NCBI RefSeq assembly: GCF_004770995.1
Contig: NZ_RQHW01000002.1
Location: 168,496 to 232,495, forward strand
DNA from: Leptospira idonii
Lineage (GTDB): Bacteria > Spirochaetota > Leptospiria > Leptospirales > Leptospiraceae
Length of the DNA stretch: 64,000 bases
Direction: 5' to 3'
Under the pieces are notes generated by a model. The model was not told the DNA's origin, made no database searches, and was given only the letters and a program-made list of their open reading frames with translations. Shown one piece after another: positions 18,242-25,572 of the stretch (position 1 is its first letter; each line of letters opens with the position of its first letter). The position numbers were made by a program, and so were the translations under genes.

Positions 18242-19261
18242 TTGAATTCCATTTCTATCATCGAGTTTAAAAACGTTTCGAAGGATTTTTCATCAGGGAA
18301 ATCCTTCTCTGCACTTCATAACGTTAGTTTTGCGGTTCCGGGTAAGACGATTTTCGGAGTGATCGGTCAGACGGGAGCAGGAAAAAGCACTCTGCTTCGT
18401 TTTGTGAATCTATTGGAGCAACCTTCCGAAGGATCCATATTGTTCCGAGGAAAAGAGATCAACCATCTGAAGTCCAAGCCTTTGAGGGAACATCGTGCCA
18501 ACGTCGGGATGGTTTTCCAACAATTTCATTTGGTTTCCAATGTGACTGTCTTTGACAACATCGCATTGCCTTTGAAAGCGGCAGGATGGAAACAAAACGA
18601 GATTCAAAAAAGAGTGACTGAACTTCTCGAATTGGTAGGAATTCCCGAAAAAATAAATTCTTTCCCTAAAACTTTAAGCGGGGGACAGAAACAAAGAGTC
18701 GGAATTGCAAGAGCCCTTGCCAATAATCCCAGCGTACTTTTATGCGATGAACCTACGTCCGCATTGGATCCGGAAACTACTTCTTCGATTCTTTCTCTTT
18801 TGAAAAAAATCAATTCGGAATTGAATGTTACGATCATGATCGTAACTCATGAGATGGAAGTGGTGAGAGATATCTGTGATTATGTAGCTGTGATGGACAA
18901 GGGAAAATTGGCGGAAATCGGTTCCACATACGATGTGTTTGCCGAACCGAAAGCGGAGATCACTCGAAAAATGATAGGTAGTTTCCTTTTTCCGAAACTA
19001 TCCGATTCTCTGCTTTCCTCTTCGAAGGGGGAAATTTTCAGAATATTACTTAAGGGCAAAATCGCAAGCGATCCGGTTTTGGCGACCGTATTCAAAAACT
19101 CTGTTTTGCATCCGAACATACTATCAAGTAACATCGAATATATAGCAGGAAAACCCATCGGAGTTTTTTATATCGAAGTGAATGGCTCGGAAACGGAGAT
19201 CCAAAAGCTTTCCGAACAATTTGTCCAGGCAGGAGCCGAAATAGAGGAGCTAATCAAATAA
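18242..19261 (+). CDS. metN: Methionine ABC transporter ATPase
   Basis: A 339-residue ABC ATPase starting at TTG. Walker A is GQTGAGKST, the signature LSGGQKQRVGIARAL, and Walker B VLLCDEPTSALDPET. Residues about 265-339 form the C-terminal NIL regulatory domain, which in MetN binds methionine and inhibits transport (trans-inhibition). It lies between metQ and metI and shares one base with metI. Confidence 0.94.
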   Translation: MNSISIIEFKNVSKDFSSGKSFSALHNVSFAVPGKTIFGVIGQTGAGKSTLLRFVNLLEQPSEGSILFRGKEINHLKSKPLREHRANVGMVFQQFHLVSNVTVFDNIALPLKAAGWKQNEIQKRVTELLELVGIPEKINSFPKTLSGGQKQRVGIARALANNPSVLLCDEPTSALDPETTSSILSLLKKINSELNVTIMIVTHEMEVVRDICDYVAVMDKGKLAEIGSTYDVFAEPKAEITRKMIGSFLFPKLSDSLLSSSKGEIFRILLKGKIASDPVLATVFKNSVLHPNILSSNIEYIAGKPIGVFYIEVNGSETEIQKLSEQFVQAGAEIEELIK

Positions 19262-19929
19262 TGACGGATCGTTTATTGGAACTATTCCCCGAACTATATA
19301 TTGCCTTCGGTCAGACATTTTTGATGTTAGGTATTTCTTTATCCATGGCTTTGTTGTTTGGGATTCCACTCGGGTTTCTCATCTTTTTATTCGATAAAAA
19401 AGTTTTTATACGAAATCGCTGGATGTATGCGATTCTAGGCACTTTAGCCAACTTGATTCGCTCCATTCCTTTCGTGATTTTACTCGTTTCACTTCTTCCT
19501 TTCACAATGTTTCTTACGGGAACAACGATCGGTCCTTTAGCTGCGTCCGTTTCTCTTTCCGTTGCCGCCATTCCTTTTTTAGCCAGACTTGTGGAGACTT
19601 CTCTTCGAGAGATTCCGGAGGGAGTTTTGGAAGCCTCCGTATCTACGGGAGCTAGTTTATGGCTGATTGTAAGATGTGTTTTGATCCCGGAAGCTATGCC
19701 AGGAATGATTTCCGGGATCACATTAACGGGGATTAGTTTATTGAGCTATTCCGCAATGGCAGGGATCGTGGGAGGAGGTGGCATAGGAGACTTAGCCATT
19801 CGTTTCGGTTATTATCGTTACGAAGACGATATCATGTTTATCACGGTCATTCTTCTTATTGTTTTGGTTCAACTAATGCAATTGTTAGGTGATTTTGTAA
19901 GGAATAAATCGGACCGGAAAAACGGATAA
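19261..19929 (+). CDS. metI: Methionine ABC transporter permease
   Basis: A 222-residue inner-membrane protein with about five transmembrane helices and the ABC permease coupling motif EASVSTGASLWLIVRCVLIPEAMPG. Length and sequence match MetI, which forms the D/L-methionine channel with MetN. Its ATG overlaps the metN stop by one base. It is the last gene of metQNI and is followed by a bidirectional terminator. Confidence 0.94.
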   Translation: MTDRLLELFPELYIAFGQTFLMLGISLSMALLFGIPLGFLIFLFDKKVFIRNRWMYAILGTLANLIRSIPFVILLVSLLPFTMFLTGTTIGPLAASVSLSVAAIPFLARLVETSLREIPEGVLEASVSTGASLWLIVRCVLIPEAMPGMISGITLTGISLLSYSAMAGIVGGGGIGDLAIRFGYYRYEDDIMFITVILLIVLVQLMQLLGDFVRNKSDRKNG

Positions 19930-19957
19930 AGTTTTTTTTCTGTTTGAATTGAAAAAT

Positions 19958-19987
19958 AAAGCTCGAATCCAATACGATCCGAGCTTT
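19958..19987. terminator. Bidirectional intrinsic terminator
   Basis: AAAGCTCG at 19958-19965 pairs with CGAGCTTT at 19980-19987; T runs follow on the plus strand and T-rich DNA follows on the minus strand. It separates the converging metQNI operon and the rhodanese lipoprotein cluster. Confidence 0.8.
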
Positions 19988-20002
19988 TTCGTTTATTTAT
20001 GA

Positions 20003-21442
20003 TTAGCCGCCGCAGGCATTTCCGCCACCGCCGGAAGCCCCTCCGGAAACAGGCGTAGGTGCGTTGCCTCTGATATAATCTTTATCGTTATCGATCGCTT
20101 GATTCGAAGATACTGCAAAAGCACTTGTTGTGGTGAATGAATATCTGGGAATGAGGTTCGTATTCGAAGTAAATGTTAGACTGTCAGTGAGTTGGTCCGT
20201 CCTCCAAGGAGATCCGAAATTCAAATTGGTCCAAACTCTCGCTTCATCGTAGGCCAAAGAACTCCATTCCAACCATGAGCCGTTGTAAACTCTTGTAGGA
20301 TATCCTAGTATCGCATTCGATACGAAAAAAGCGATCATATCATTCGTTGCATTTCTGGAGTAAGTGATGACGTGTTTGTTTCCGGAAATTCCCGCATCTG
20401 AAAATAACTGAGTCAACTCCACTTTCGTTTTGAAGCGATAGTTGGAGGCTCCCGTGTTCACCAGCAATTGATTCCAAGGAATATTGGCTGCATTTCGAAT
20501 ATGTCCGTCGATCGGAGTTTTACATCCTGAACCTGCGGAGCAAGTTTTCCCGGAAGGGGCATCAGTCTGTCCGTTTTGATTAGGAGGAGTAAATTCCGTA
20601 CTGCTTCGGTTGTCCAGAAAAACGACTCCCTGTGCCGGAATAGGGGTTACTTTTTGAAAATTAGTATTTCCGTTTTTTATAATATGTATTACATCTCCTA
20701 AAGTGGCTTGTAAAATCGTATTGTCGGTCAACAAAGAGGAAACAGAAGTTATCTCTGCGGTTCCTAAGTCCGTATTTTTCGCTGCGAGAGAAGGAAGAAG
20801 AGATTCGTCTATATTTTGTTTTGCGGAACCATTGAGCACCGCAATATTGCGATTGGAGACTCCCCAATAACGAAGTGCATAATTGGCACGTAAGGTATAG
20901 GTCAGATCTTTTTCCGTGGAAGTATTCGGAACCAGAACGATCAAATCGTTTTTGGGATCTACTTTATAGGCAGATAAAAAACTATCGATCACTTTGCCTT
21001 CCGGCACAATCATTTCACTTTCAATCAGTCCGTTTGTTCTGGTTTGTCCGAAGATCGTAGAACTTCCGTTCAGGTATCCACTATCGATTAGATATCCGAA
21101 AACCCCTCTGTAAGGATTCACATAGATGAATTGATGATTCGCAGTCGAATTGGAATCGATTTGGAATAATATCAATTTGCCGGTAATTCCTGCCGGTTTT
21201 TGAACATTCCAATTGCTGAGCCAATAGTTCAGAGTGCTTGCCGTGATGAGACCGAACCTGTTTTCGTTATAATCCTCGCTGGATGCATTTGCCAATTCCT
21301 CAGCAGAGTTCACTTTGATCGCAGGTGGCACTTTGAGTTTAAGAAGCGCAGGCAAAAAATTATAATCCTTTGGATTTTTGCAATGAGTTAGGACGGCGCT
21401 TAAAATTAAAAAGATTGAGATCGAACGGATGTATTGATTCAT
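20003..21442 (-). CDS. Tandem-rhodanese lipoprotein A with terminal Cys-Gly-Gly arm; active-site Cys replaced
   Basis: The ATG at 21442 follows GGAAACACGAT and gives 479 residues; an upstream in-frame ATG lies inside the preceding gene and has no ribosome site. The signal peptide ends in VLTHCKN (lipid Cys21). Two rhodanese-like domains follow: residues about 40-210 (with ALRYWGVSNRNIAVLNG) and 245-395 (with GVVFLDNRSSTEF, IDGHIRNAANIPW and YPTRVYNGSWLEWS). At the catalytic loop the sequence is YSRNATNDM, so the persulfide Cys is Ser362. A Cys-x5-Cys pair (301, 307) precedes it. The end is Gly-rich and terminates in NACGG (Cys477). It is the last gene of an outer-membrane protein and rhodanese pair. 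I infer a carrier or scaffold paralog rather than an active sulfurtransferase. Confidence 0.82.
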   Translation of the reverse strand: MNQYIRSISIFLILSAVLTHCKNPKDYNFLPALLKLKVPPAIKVNSAEELANASSEDYNENRFGLITASTLNYWLSNWNVQKPAGITGKLILFQIDSNSTANHQFIYVNPYRGVFGYLIDSGYLNGSSTIFGQTRTNGLIESEMIVPEGKVIDSFLSAYKVDPKNDLIVLVPNTSTEKDLTYTLRANYALRYWGVSNRNIAVLNGSAKQNIDESLLPSLAAKNTDLGTAEITSVSSLLTDNTILQATLGDVIHIIKNGNTNFQKVTPIPAQGVVFLDNRSSTEFTPPNQNGQTDAPSGKTCSAGSGCKTPIDGHIRNAANIPWNQLLVNTGASNYRFKTKVELTQLFSDAGISGNKHVITYSRNATNDMIAFFVSNAILGYPTRVYNGSWLEWSSLAYDEARVWTNLNFGSPWRTDQLTDSLTFTSNTNLIPRYSFTTTSAFAVSSNQAIDNDKDYIRGNAPTPVSGGASGGGGNACGG

Positions 21443-21455
21443 ATCGTGTTTCCTT

Positions 21456-22409
21456 TTATAGATTGAACGGCAGATTTGCCGCAATTCCGATCGTCTGTAG
21501 TTTCGGAGTGTTATATCCCCAATAAGTTTGAGAATAGAAGATCGTGTAAAAATTTCCGTAACTATCTGGAATGCCGAATCCTACTTCCACATTATGGAAA
21601 TTTTCTTTTCTCCCCCAGGCAGGTCTTTGGTCCCGCACCCACATATCGTAGAGATTGACTCCCGGATATTGATCTGGAACTACTATATTATAATTATTGT
21701 AAGGTGGTCTATGTCTAGGGTCTGCAAAATCGTATCCACCCTGACCGAATTGTCCTCTTCCTCCTAAAGTGATTATGAAGCTTGCTATTCTTTTATACAA
21801 TGCTCCGTAGTACAATACGTCGTCCGGGACAGGTTGTTCTCTTCTGCGATAACTGAGTTCCCCTAAGGTTCCCAACCCCCAAAAATTAAAGTCTTTTGCG
21901 ATATATAAGTTCGCTTCCACTCCATTGGCACCGTCTCCTAGTGCTTGGGGATGTCTGTCATAGTCGCCTTTTTTGATTCCTCCCAAACGAAGAGATAGAG
22001 TCGGCATCCAAGAATATTTGGAGTCGAATTCATCAGTAATTTTATAACGTAAGCCTATCCGGCTGTCTAAAATTCCGTTTTTATCTTTGGTTTCGGGAAT
22101 TTGAGTGAGTCCATAGTATCTATCAACGAGTCTATGTCTACTCAATCGTCCATTTCCAACTGTTAGATCTGCTGTTAGACGGTCTGTGATCCCGTATTCC
22201 AATGAGAGACTCGCTACATTAATTCTTACATCATCGTCATACTTGGCAAAATTATTCGCTAAGTATGCACTATCGTAACGAGAATGAACAAAAACAGGCC
22301 TGACCCAAAGCTGCCTCTCATAAGGAGCCCAGGCTTGCTGCGCACTTAATTGTGTAGCTAAAAGAAAAGATAAAAAAGAAAAACCATAAAAGATGAATTT
22401 GTTAAACAT
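21456..22409 (-). CDS. Putative outer-membrane beta-barrel protein A
   Basis: A 317-residue exported protein with a signal peptide (MFNKFIFYGFSFLSFLLATQLSAQ). The mature part shows alternating hydrophobic strands with tight turns, for example SLSLEYGITDRLTADLTVG, SRIGLRYKITDEF and NVEVGFGIPDSYGNFYTIFY, which suggests a barrel of roughly 12 or more strands. It ends in IAANLPFNL. The YGITDRLT turn resembles barrel proteins of the phenol-degradation MetA-like group, but that is not firm. It is highly similar along its length to the protein at 24062-25021. It lies directly upstream of lipoprotein A, separated by 13 bases. Confidence 0.72.
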   Translation of the reverse strand: MFNKFIFYGFSFLSFLLATQLSAQQAWAPYERQLWVRPVFVHSRYDSAYLANNFAKYDDDVRINVASLSLEYGITDRLTADLTVGNGRLSRHRLVDRYYGLTQIPETKDKNGILDSRIGLRYKITDEFDSKYSWMPTLSLRLGGIKKGDYDRHPQALGDGANGVEANLYIAKDFNFWGLGTLGELSYRRREQPVPDDVLYYGALYKRIASFIITLGGRGQFGQGGYDFADPRHRPPYNNYNIVVPDQYPGVNLYDMWVRDQRPAWGRKENFHNVEVGFGIPDSYGNFYTIFYSQTYWGYNTPKLQTIGIAANLPFNL

Positions 22410-22587
22410 AATTTTTTCCTATATATATGATAACTTAATCTTTCATTTAAGATCATTCGATTCCTTGCGTTATCCGCATGCTCTATTTATGGAATCGAAA
22501 GGGAGAAGGACACAAACCTTCCCTCACCCATTCTCTTAAATTATTTTCAAGTTATGTAAAACTTATGCAAAATTTCAAAACTTGCGA
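22410..22587. other. Spacer between the two barrel-rhodanese units
   Basis: 178 AT-rich bases between the start of barrel protein A and the stop of lipoprotein B. An imperfect hairpin (AGGGAGAAGG with CCTTCCCT, near 22500-22536) may be a weak terminator for unit B on the minus strand, and a promoter for unit A may lie to its left. No reading frame was supported. Confidence 0.4.
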
Positions 22588-24048
22588 CTAACCACCGCAG
22601 GCATTGGCACCTCCTCCGCCACCACCGCCGCCGCTGGAACCGCTGCTACTTCCTCCCCCTCCGGATGCAGAAGAGCCGCCGGTAGAGATTAAATATGCTT
22701 TGTCCTCTGTGATGATTTGGTTGGAGGATGTAGAGTATTGTTGGGTGATCGTAAAACTGAACTTCGAAATTTTCGCGTCCGTATTTGCTGTTAGGTTGTT
22801 CGTGACAGCCGAAGAGTTCGTTCTCCAAGGAGAGGATGCCGCCAAATTCGACCAGTTTCCTGTGTTCGTTGAATCATTATAAGATGCGAATGCCGACCAC
22901 TCGATCCAAGAGCCGTCATAGTATCTTGTAGGATATCCTAAAATGGAGATGGCTGCAAATCCTGTGACCATAGAACGTACGTTAGTTCTGCAATATGTGA
23001 CTACCGTTTTACCTTTCGTATAGCCGATCCCGCTGAAAGTATTGGCAAGTTCCGCTTTGGTTAAAAAACTTCCTGTAGCGGCATCCAATAGATTTGCAAA
23101 AGGTAAGTTCACGGAGCCTTTTATGTTTCCTTCAATCGGAGAAACGCAAGGAGTAGTTGTGCAGGATCTTCCTGACGCTCCGGCAGTTGTGTCTTGCACT
23201 CCACCGTATTCATCCGTTCTTCTCGCATCCAAAATAAAGACTCCTCCTGCAGGAATCGGAGTTACTCCCGTAAAACCCGTATTGCCATTACGTACTATGT
23301 GGAGCACGTCCCCGATCGTGGCATGAAGGATTGTATTGTCTGTGAATAAGTTCCTAAGAGAAGAGCCTCCTTCCGGATACTCTGTACTACCCCTTAGAGT
23401 TGTGAACAATTGTCCTTGCAGGGCTAAGTTGCTCACCGCTCCGTTTAACACTGCCAAATGTTTTTTGTCCGCTCCCCAATAACGAAATGCGAACCAGCCT
23501 CTTAAAGTGAACCAAAGATTGGAATAGTCGCCCGTTGTATAAGAATCCTGAGCGAAAACAACCAAATCTTTGCTTAGATCGATTCCATACTTATAGAGTA
23601 GGGCATCGATAGAAGCTCCTTTGGCTACCATCGTTTCCGTATCAATCAATCCGTTGTTTCTTGTTTGCGCAAACGATGTAGTCGCATCTGTCACAAGGAA
23701 GGTATAAACTCCTTTTTGAGTGTTTTGAGGAACATAACGACCGCTAGCAGTTCCTCCCGTTTGAATTTGTAGGATGACTAGTTTTCTGGAAATTCCTTCC
23801 GGTTTTTCCGTATCCCAGTTATTAACCCATCTTTCCAATGTACTTGCAGTGATCAGTCCATAACGATTGTCCGCATAATTGTCTGCGGATTCGCTTGCGA
23901 GTTCTTCTGCAGTGTTGACTTTCAATAAAATAGGAAGTTTGAATTTTAATGCTTCCATTATGAAATCGTATTCTTTCGTCTTTTTGCATGAAGAAGTGCC
24001 CAAAGCCGCAATCGATAATAACAAGGTCAAGTATGTGATCTTTCTCAT
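22588..24048 (-). CDS. Tandem-rhodanese lipoprotein B with terminal Cys-Gly-Gly arm
   Basis: A 486-residue lipoprotein (lipid Cys21 in GTSSCKKTK). Two rhodanese-like domains: residues about 42-205 and 240-395. The second has FILDARRTDEY, IEGNIKGSVNLPF and the loop YCRTNVRSM with catalytic Cys353, followed by YPTRYYDGSWIEWS. A Cys-x4-Cys pair (296, 301) is present in an insert before it. Residues about 457-480 are almost pure Gly and Ser, and the protein ends NACGG (Cys484). Rhodaneses move sulfane sulfur through a cysteine persulfide. The flexible arm with a terminal Cys recalls the SoxY swinging arm, so Cys353 might load or unload Cys484; that is inference. It sits 13 bases after barrel protein B. 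Confidence 0.88.
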   Translation of the reverse strand: MRKITYLTLLLSIAALGTSSCKKTKEYDFIMEALKFKLPILLKVNTAEELASESADNYADNRYGLITASTLERWVNNWDTEKPEGISRKLVILQIQTGGTASGRYVPQNTQKGVYTFLVTDATTSFAQTRNNGLIDTETMVAKGASIDALLYKYGIDLSKDLVVFAQDSYTTGDYSNLWFTLRGWFAFRYWGADKKHLAVLNGAVSNLALQGQLFTTLRGSTEYPEGGSSLRNLFTDNTILHATIGDVLHIVRNGNTGFTGVTPIPAGGVFILDARRTDEYGGVQDTTAGASGRSCTTTPCVSPIEGNIKGSVNLPFANLLDAATGSFLTKAELANTFSGIGYTKGKTVVTYCRTNVRSMVTGFAAISILGYPTRYYDGSWIEWSAFASYNDSTNTGNWSNLAASSPWRTNSSAVTNNLTANTDAKISKFSFTITQQYSTSSNQIITEDKAYLISTGGSSASGGGGSSSGSSGGGGGGGGANACGG

Positions 24049-24061
24049 TTTGGTTTCTCCT

Positions 24062-25021
24062 TTATAAATTGAACGGAAGGTTTACTGCGAATCCTACCGT
24101 TTTCAACTTTGCAGTGTTATATCCCGAATATGTATCTGAATAAAATAAGTTATAAAAATTCCCGTAATTATCGGTAAAACCCAATCCTATTTCCAAGTTA
24201 TGAAAATTTTCCCTTCTTCCCCATGCCGGTCTTTCATTGGCAACCCAGTAGTCGTATAAATTCACTCCCGGTATTAGATCCGCAGTTTTGAGGTTTAAAT
24301 AATTGTTCGGCGGTTCTTGTCTAGGATCTGCAAAGGCATATCCTCCTTGCCCGATTTGTCCTCTTCCGCCTATCGTTAGAAATACGACTTCGAATATTTT
24401 TTTATAGAATGCACCGTAATAGAGGATATCGTCCGGAACAGGTTTTTCTCTTCTTCTGTAGGAAAGTTCACCTAATGTTCCTAATCCGTAGAAGTTGAAA
24501 TCCTTTGCAAAATAAAGATTGACTTCTCCTCCGTTGGCGCCGTCTCCCAATGACTGAGGATTTCTATCATAATCTCCTTTTTTGATACCTCCCGCTCTAA
24601 GCGAGATTGTAGGCATCCAGGCATATTTGGAATCGAACTCATCTATGATTTTGTATCGAAGTCCCACTCTGGTATCTAGGACGCCGTATTTGTCCGGAGA
24701 TTCTGGTGTTTGCTGCAATCCGTAGTATCTATCCAGAATTCTGTGACGACCTAACTTTCCAAAGCCGGAGCTTAGGTCGAATGTAAGCCGATCCGTGATC
24801 CCGTATTCAAGGACTAAACTTCCCGCTGTGATTCTGACATTATCGTCGTAGGAAGAGTGATTGTTTGCAAGATAGGCACTGTTGTATTCCGAATGAACAA
24901 AGACAGGTCTAACCCATAGCTGTCTTTCGTAAGGTGACCAAGCTTGTTGTGCGGATACTGCACTACTGATTGTTAATAGCGCAATGTATAATATTAATTT
25001 TATCTGTTTCATGAATGTCAT
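24062..25021 (-). CDS. Putative outer-membrane beta-barrel protein B
   Basis: A 319-residue paralog of barrel protein A, with the same segments in the same order: AQQAWSPYERQLWVRPVFVHS, the LEYGITDRLTFDLSSG turn, RVGLRYKIIDEFDSKY, GDYDRNPQSLGDGANG and a final NLPFNL. The signal peptide ends near SAVSAQ. A second ATG three codons in is also possible. The pairing barrel-then-rhodanese occurs twice, which points to a shared function such as holding the lipoprotein at the outer membrane or passing its substrate. It lies 42 bases downstream of the small Gly-rich gene. Confidence 0.73.
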   Translation of the reverse strand: MTFMKQIKLILYIALLTISSAVSAQQAWSPYERQLWVRPVFVHSEYNSAYLANNHSSYDDNVRITAGSLVLEYGITDRLTFDLSSGFGKLGRHRILDRYYGLQQTPESPDKYGVLDTRVGLRYKIIDEFDSKYAWMPTISLRAGGIKKGDYDRNPQSLGDGANGGEVNLYFAKDFNFYGLGTLGELSYRRREKPVPDDILYYGAFYKKIFEVVFLTIGGRGQIGQGGYAFADPRQEPPNNYLNLKTADLIPGVNLYDYWVANERPAWGRRENFHNLEIGLGFTDNYGNFYNLFYSDTYSGYNTAKLKTVGFAVNLPFNL

Positions 25022-25063
25022 TTGCTTAAGACTTTAAGTGTTTTTGTTAAATGGTGTAGGAAC

Positions 25064-25417
25064 TCATTTGGCTCTCAGCTTTACGTTGAATCGAATACTG
25101 ACAAAATATTCGAGTGCTTCCAACTGTTCGCTTGTAAGTTTGCCTGCAAGATCAGGAAGATTGACTCTTTGTTTTTCGCTGTTGGGAAGAGAACCTTGGA
25201 GGTAATCCAATTGTTCCGACTGAGCGACCACTTTCGTTTTGTCTGTCGGAGGAAGTTCTATCTCTAGATTGTATATGGACTTTCCTAAATGGAATTTTTC
25301 CCGATCTTTCCCCTGGGGGACTTGGCCGACTCCACCGCCACCAAAGCCTCCTGAGGCAAAGACGGAGCTGAACCCGCTCAGATAAATTAGTAGAAATAAT
25401 GCGACAATTTGTTTCAT
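25064..25417 (-). CDS. Small exported Gly-rich protein
   Basis: 117 residues with a signal peptide (MKQIVALFLLIYLSGFSSVFA) and a mature start of SGGFGGGGVGQVPQG. The rest has the outline of a short cytochrome c domain (FHLGKSIYNLEI at the front, LPDLAGKLTSEQLEALEYFVSIRF at the end), but there is no CxxCH and no Cys at all, so no heme can be attached covalently. It may be a heme-free relative or simply unrelated. It sits between lipoprotein C and barrel B on the same strand. Confidence 0.62.
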   Translation of the reverse strand: MKQIVALFLLIYLSGFSSVFASGGFGGGGVGQVPQGKDREKFHLGKSIYNLEIELPPTDKTKVVAQSEQLDYLQGSLPNSEKQRVNLPDLAGKLTSEQLEALEYFVSIRFNVKLRAK

Positions 25418-25512
25418 ATATTGTATTTTCCTTAGATATTTCCAGTATTTAAGACAATAAGTACGTTATCAAGAACTATATATCTAATATATTGAATTTT
25501 TTCCAATAAAAG

Positions 25513-25538
25513 GCCCTTTGGAGAGCAATCCAAAGGGC
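25513..25538 (-). terminator. Intrinsic terminator after lipoprotein C
   Basis: GCCCTTTGG (25513-25521) pairs with CCAAAGGGC (25530-25538) around an 8-base loop, and T-rich DNA follows on the minus strand. It lies 35 bases after the stop of lipoprotein C and should separate that gene from the small Gly-rich gene. Confidence 0.8.
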
Positions 25539-25572
25539 AGGGTTCACGGAGTTTTTTATATGGAGAGTGAGG

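Larger units (their letters stand above)
20003..25021 (-). repeat. Tandem duplication of a barrel-rhodanese gene pair
   Basis: Unit A (20003-22409) and unit B (22588-25021) each hold one barrel gene followed 13 bases later by one rhodanese lipoprotein gene. The proteins align over their whole length, but the DNA has diverged, so the duplication is old and both copies have been kept. Confidence 0.8.

Noticed and set aside
22604..22882. Proline-rich plus-strand frame opposite the Gly-rich tail
   Set aside because: It is the antisense image of the poly-Gly/Ser codons of lipoprotein B and has no ribosome site.
20003..24048. GlyGly-CTERM, LPXTG or other C-terminal sorting tag
   Set aside because: No transmembrane helix or basic cluster follows the Gly-rich stretch; the proteins simply end at Cys-Gly-Gly.
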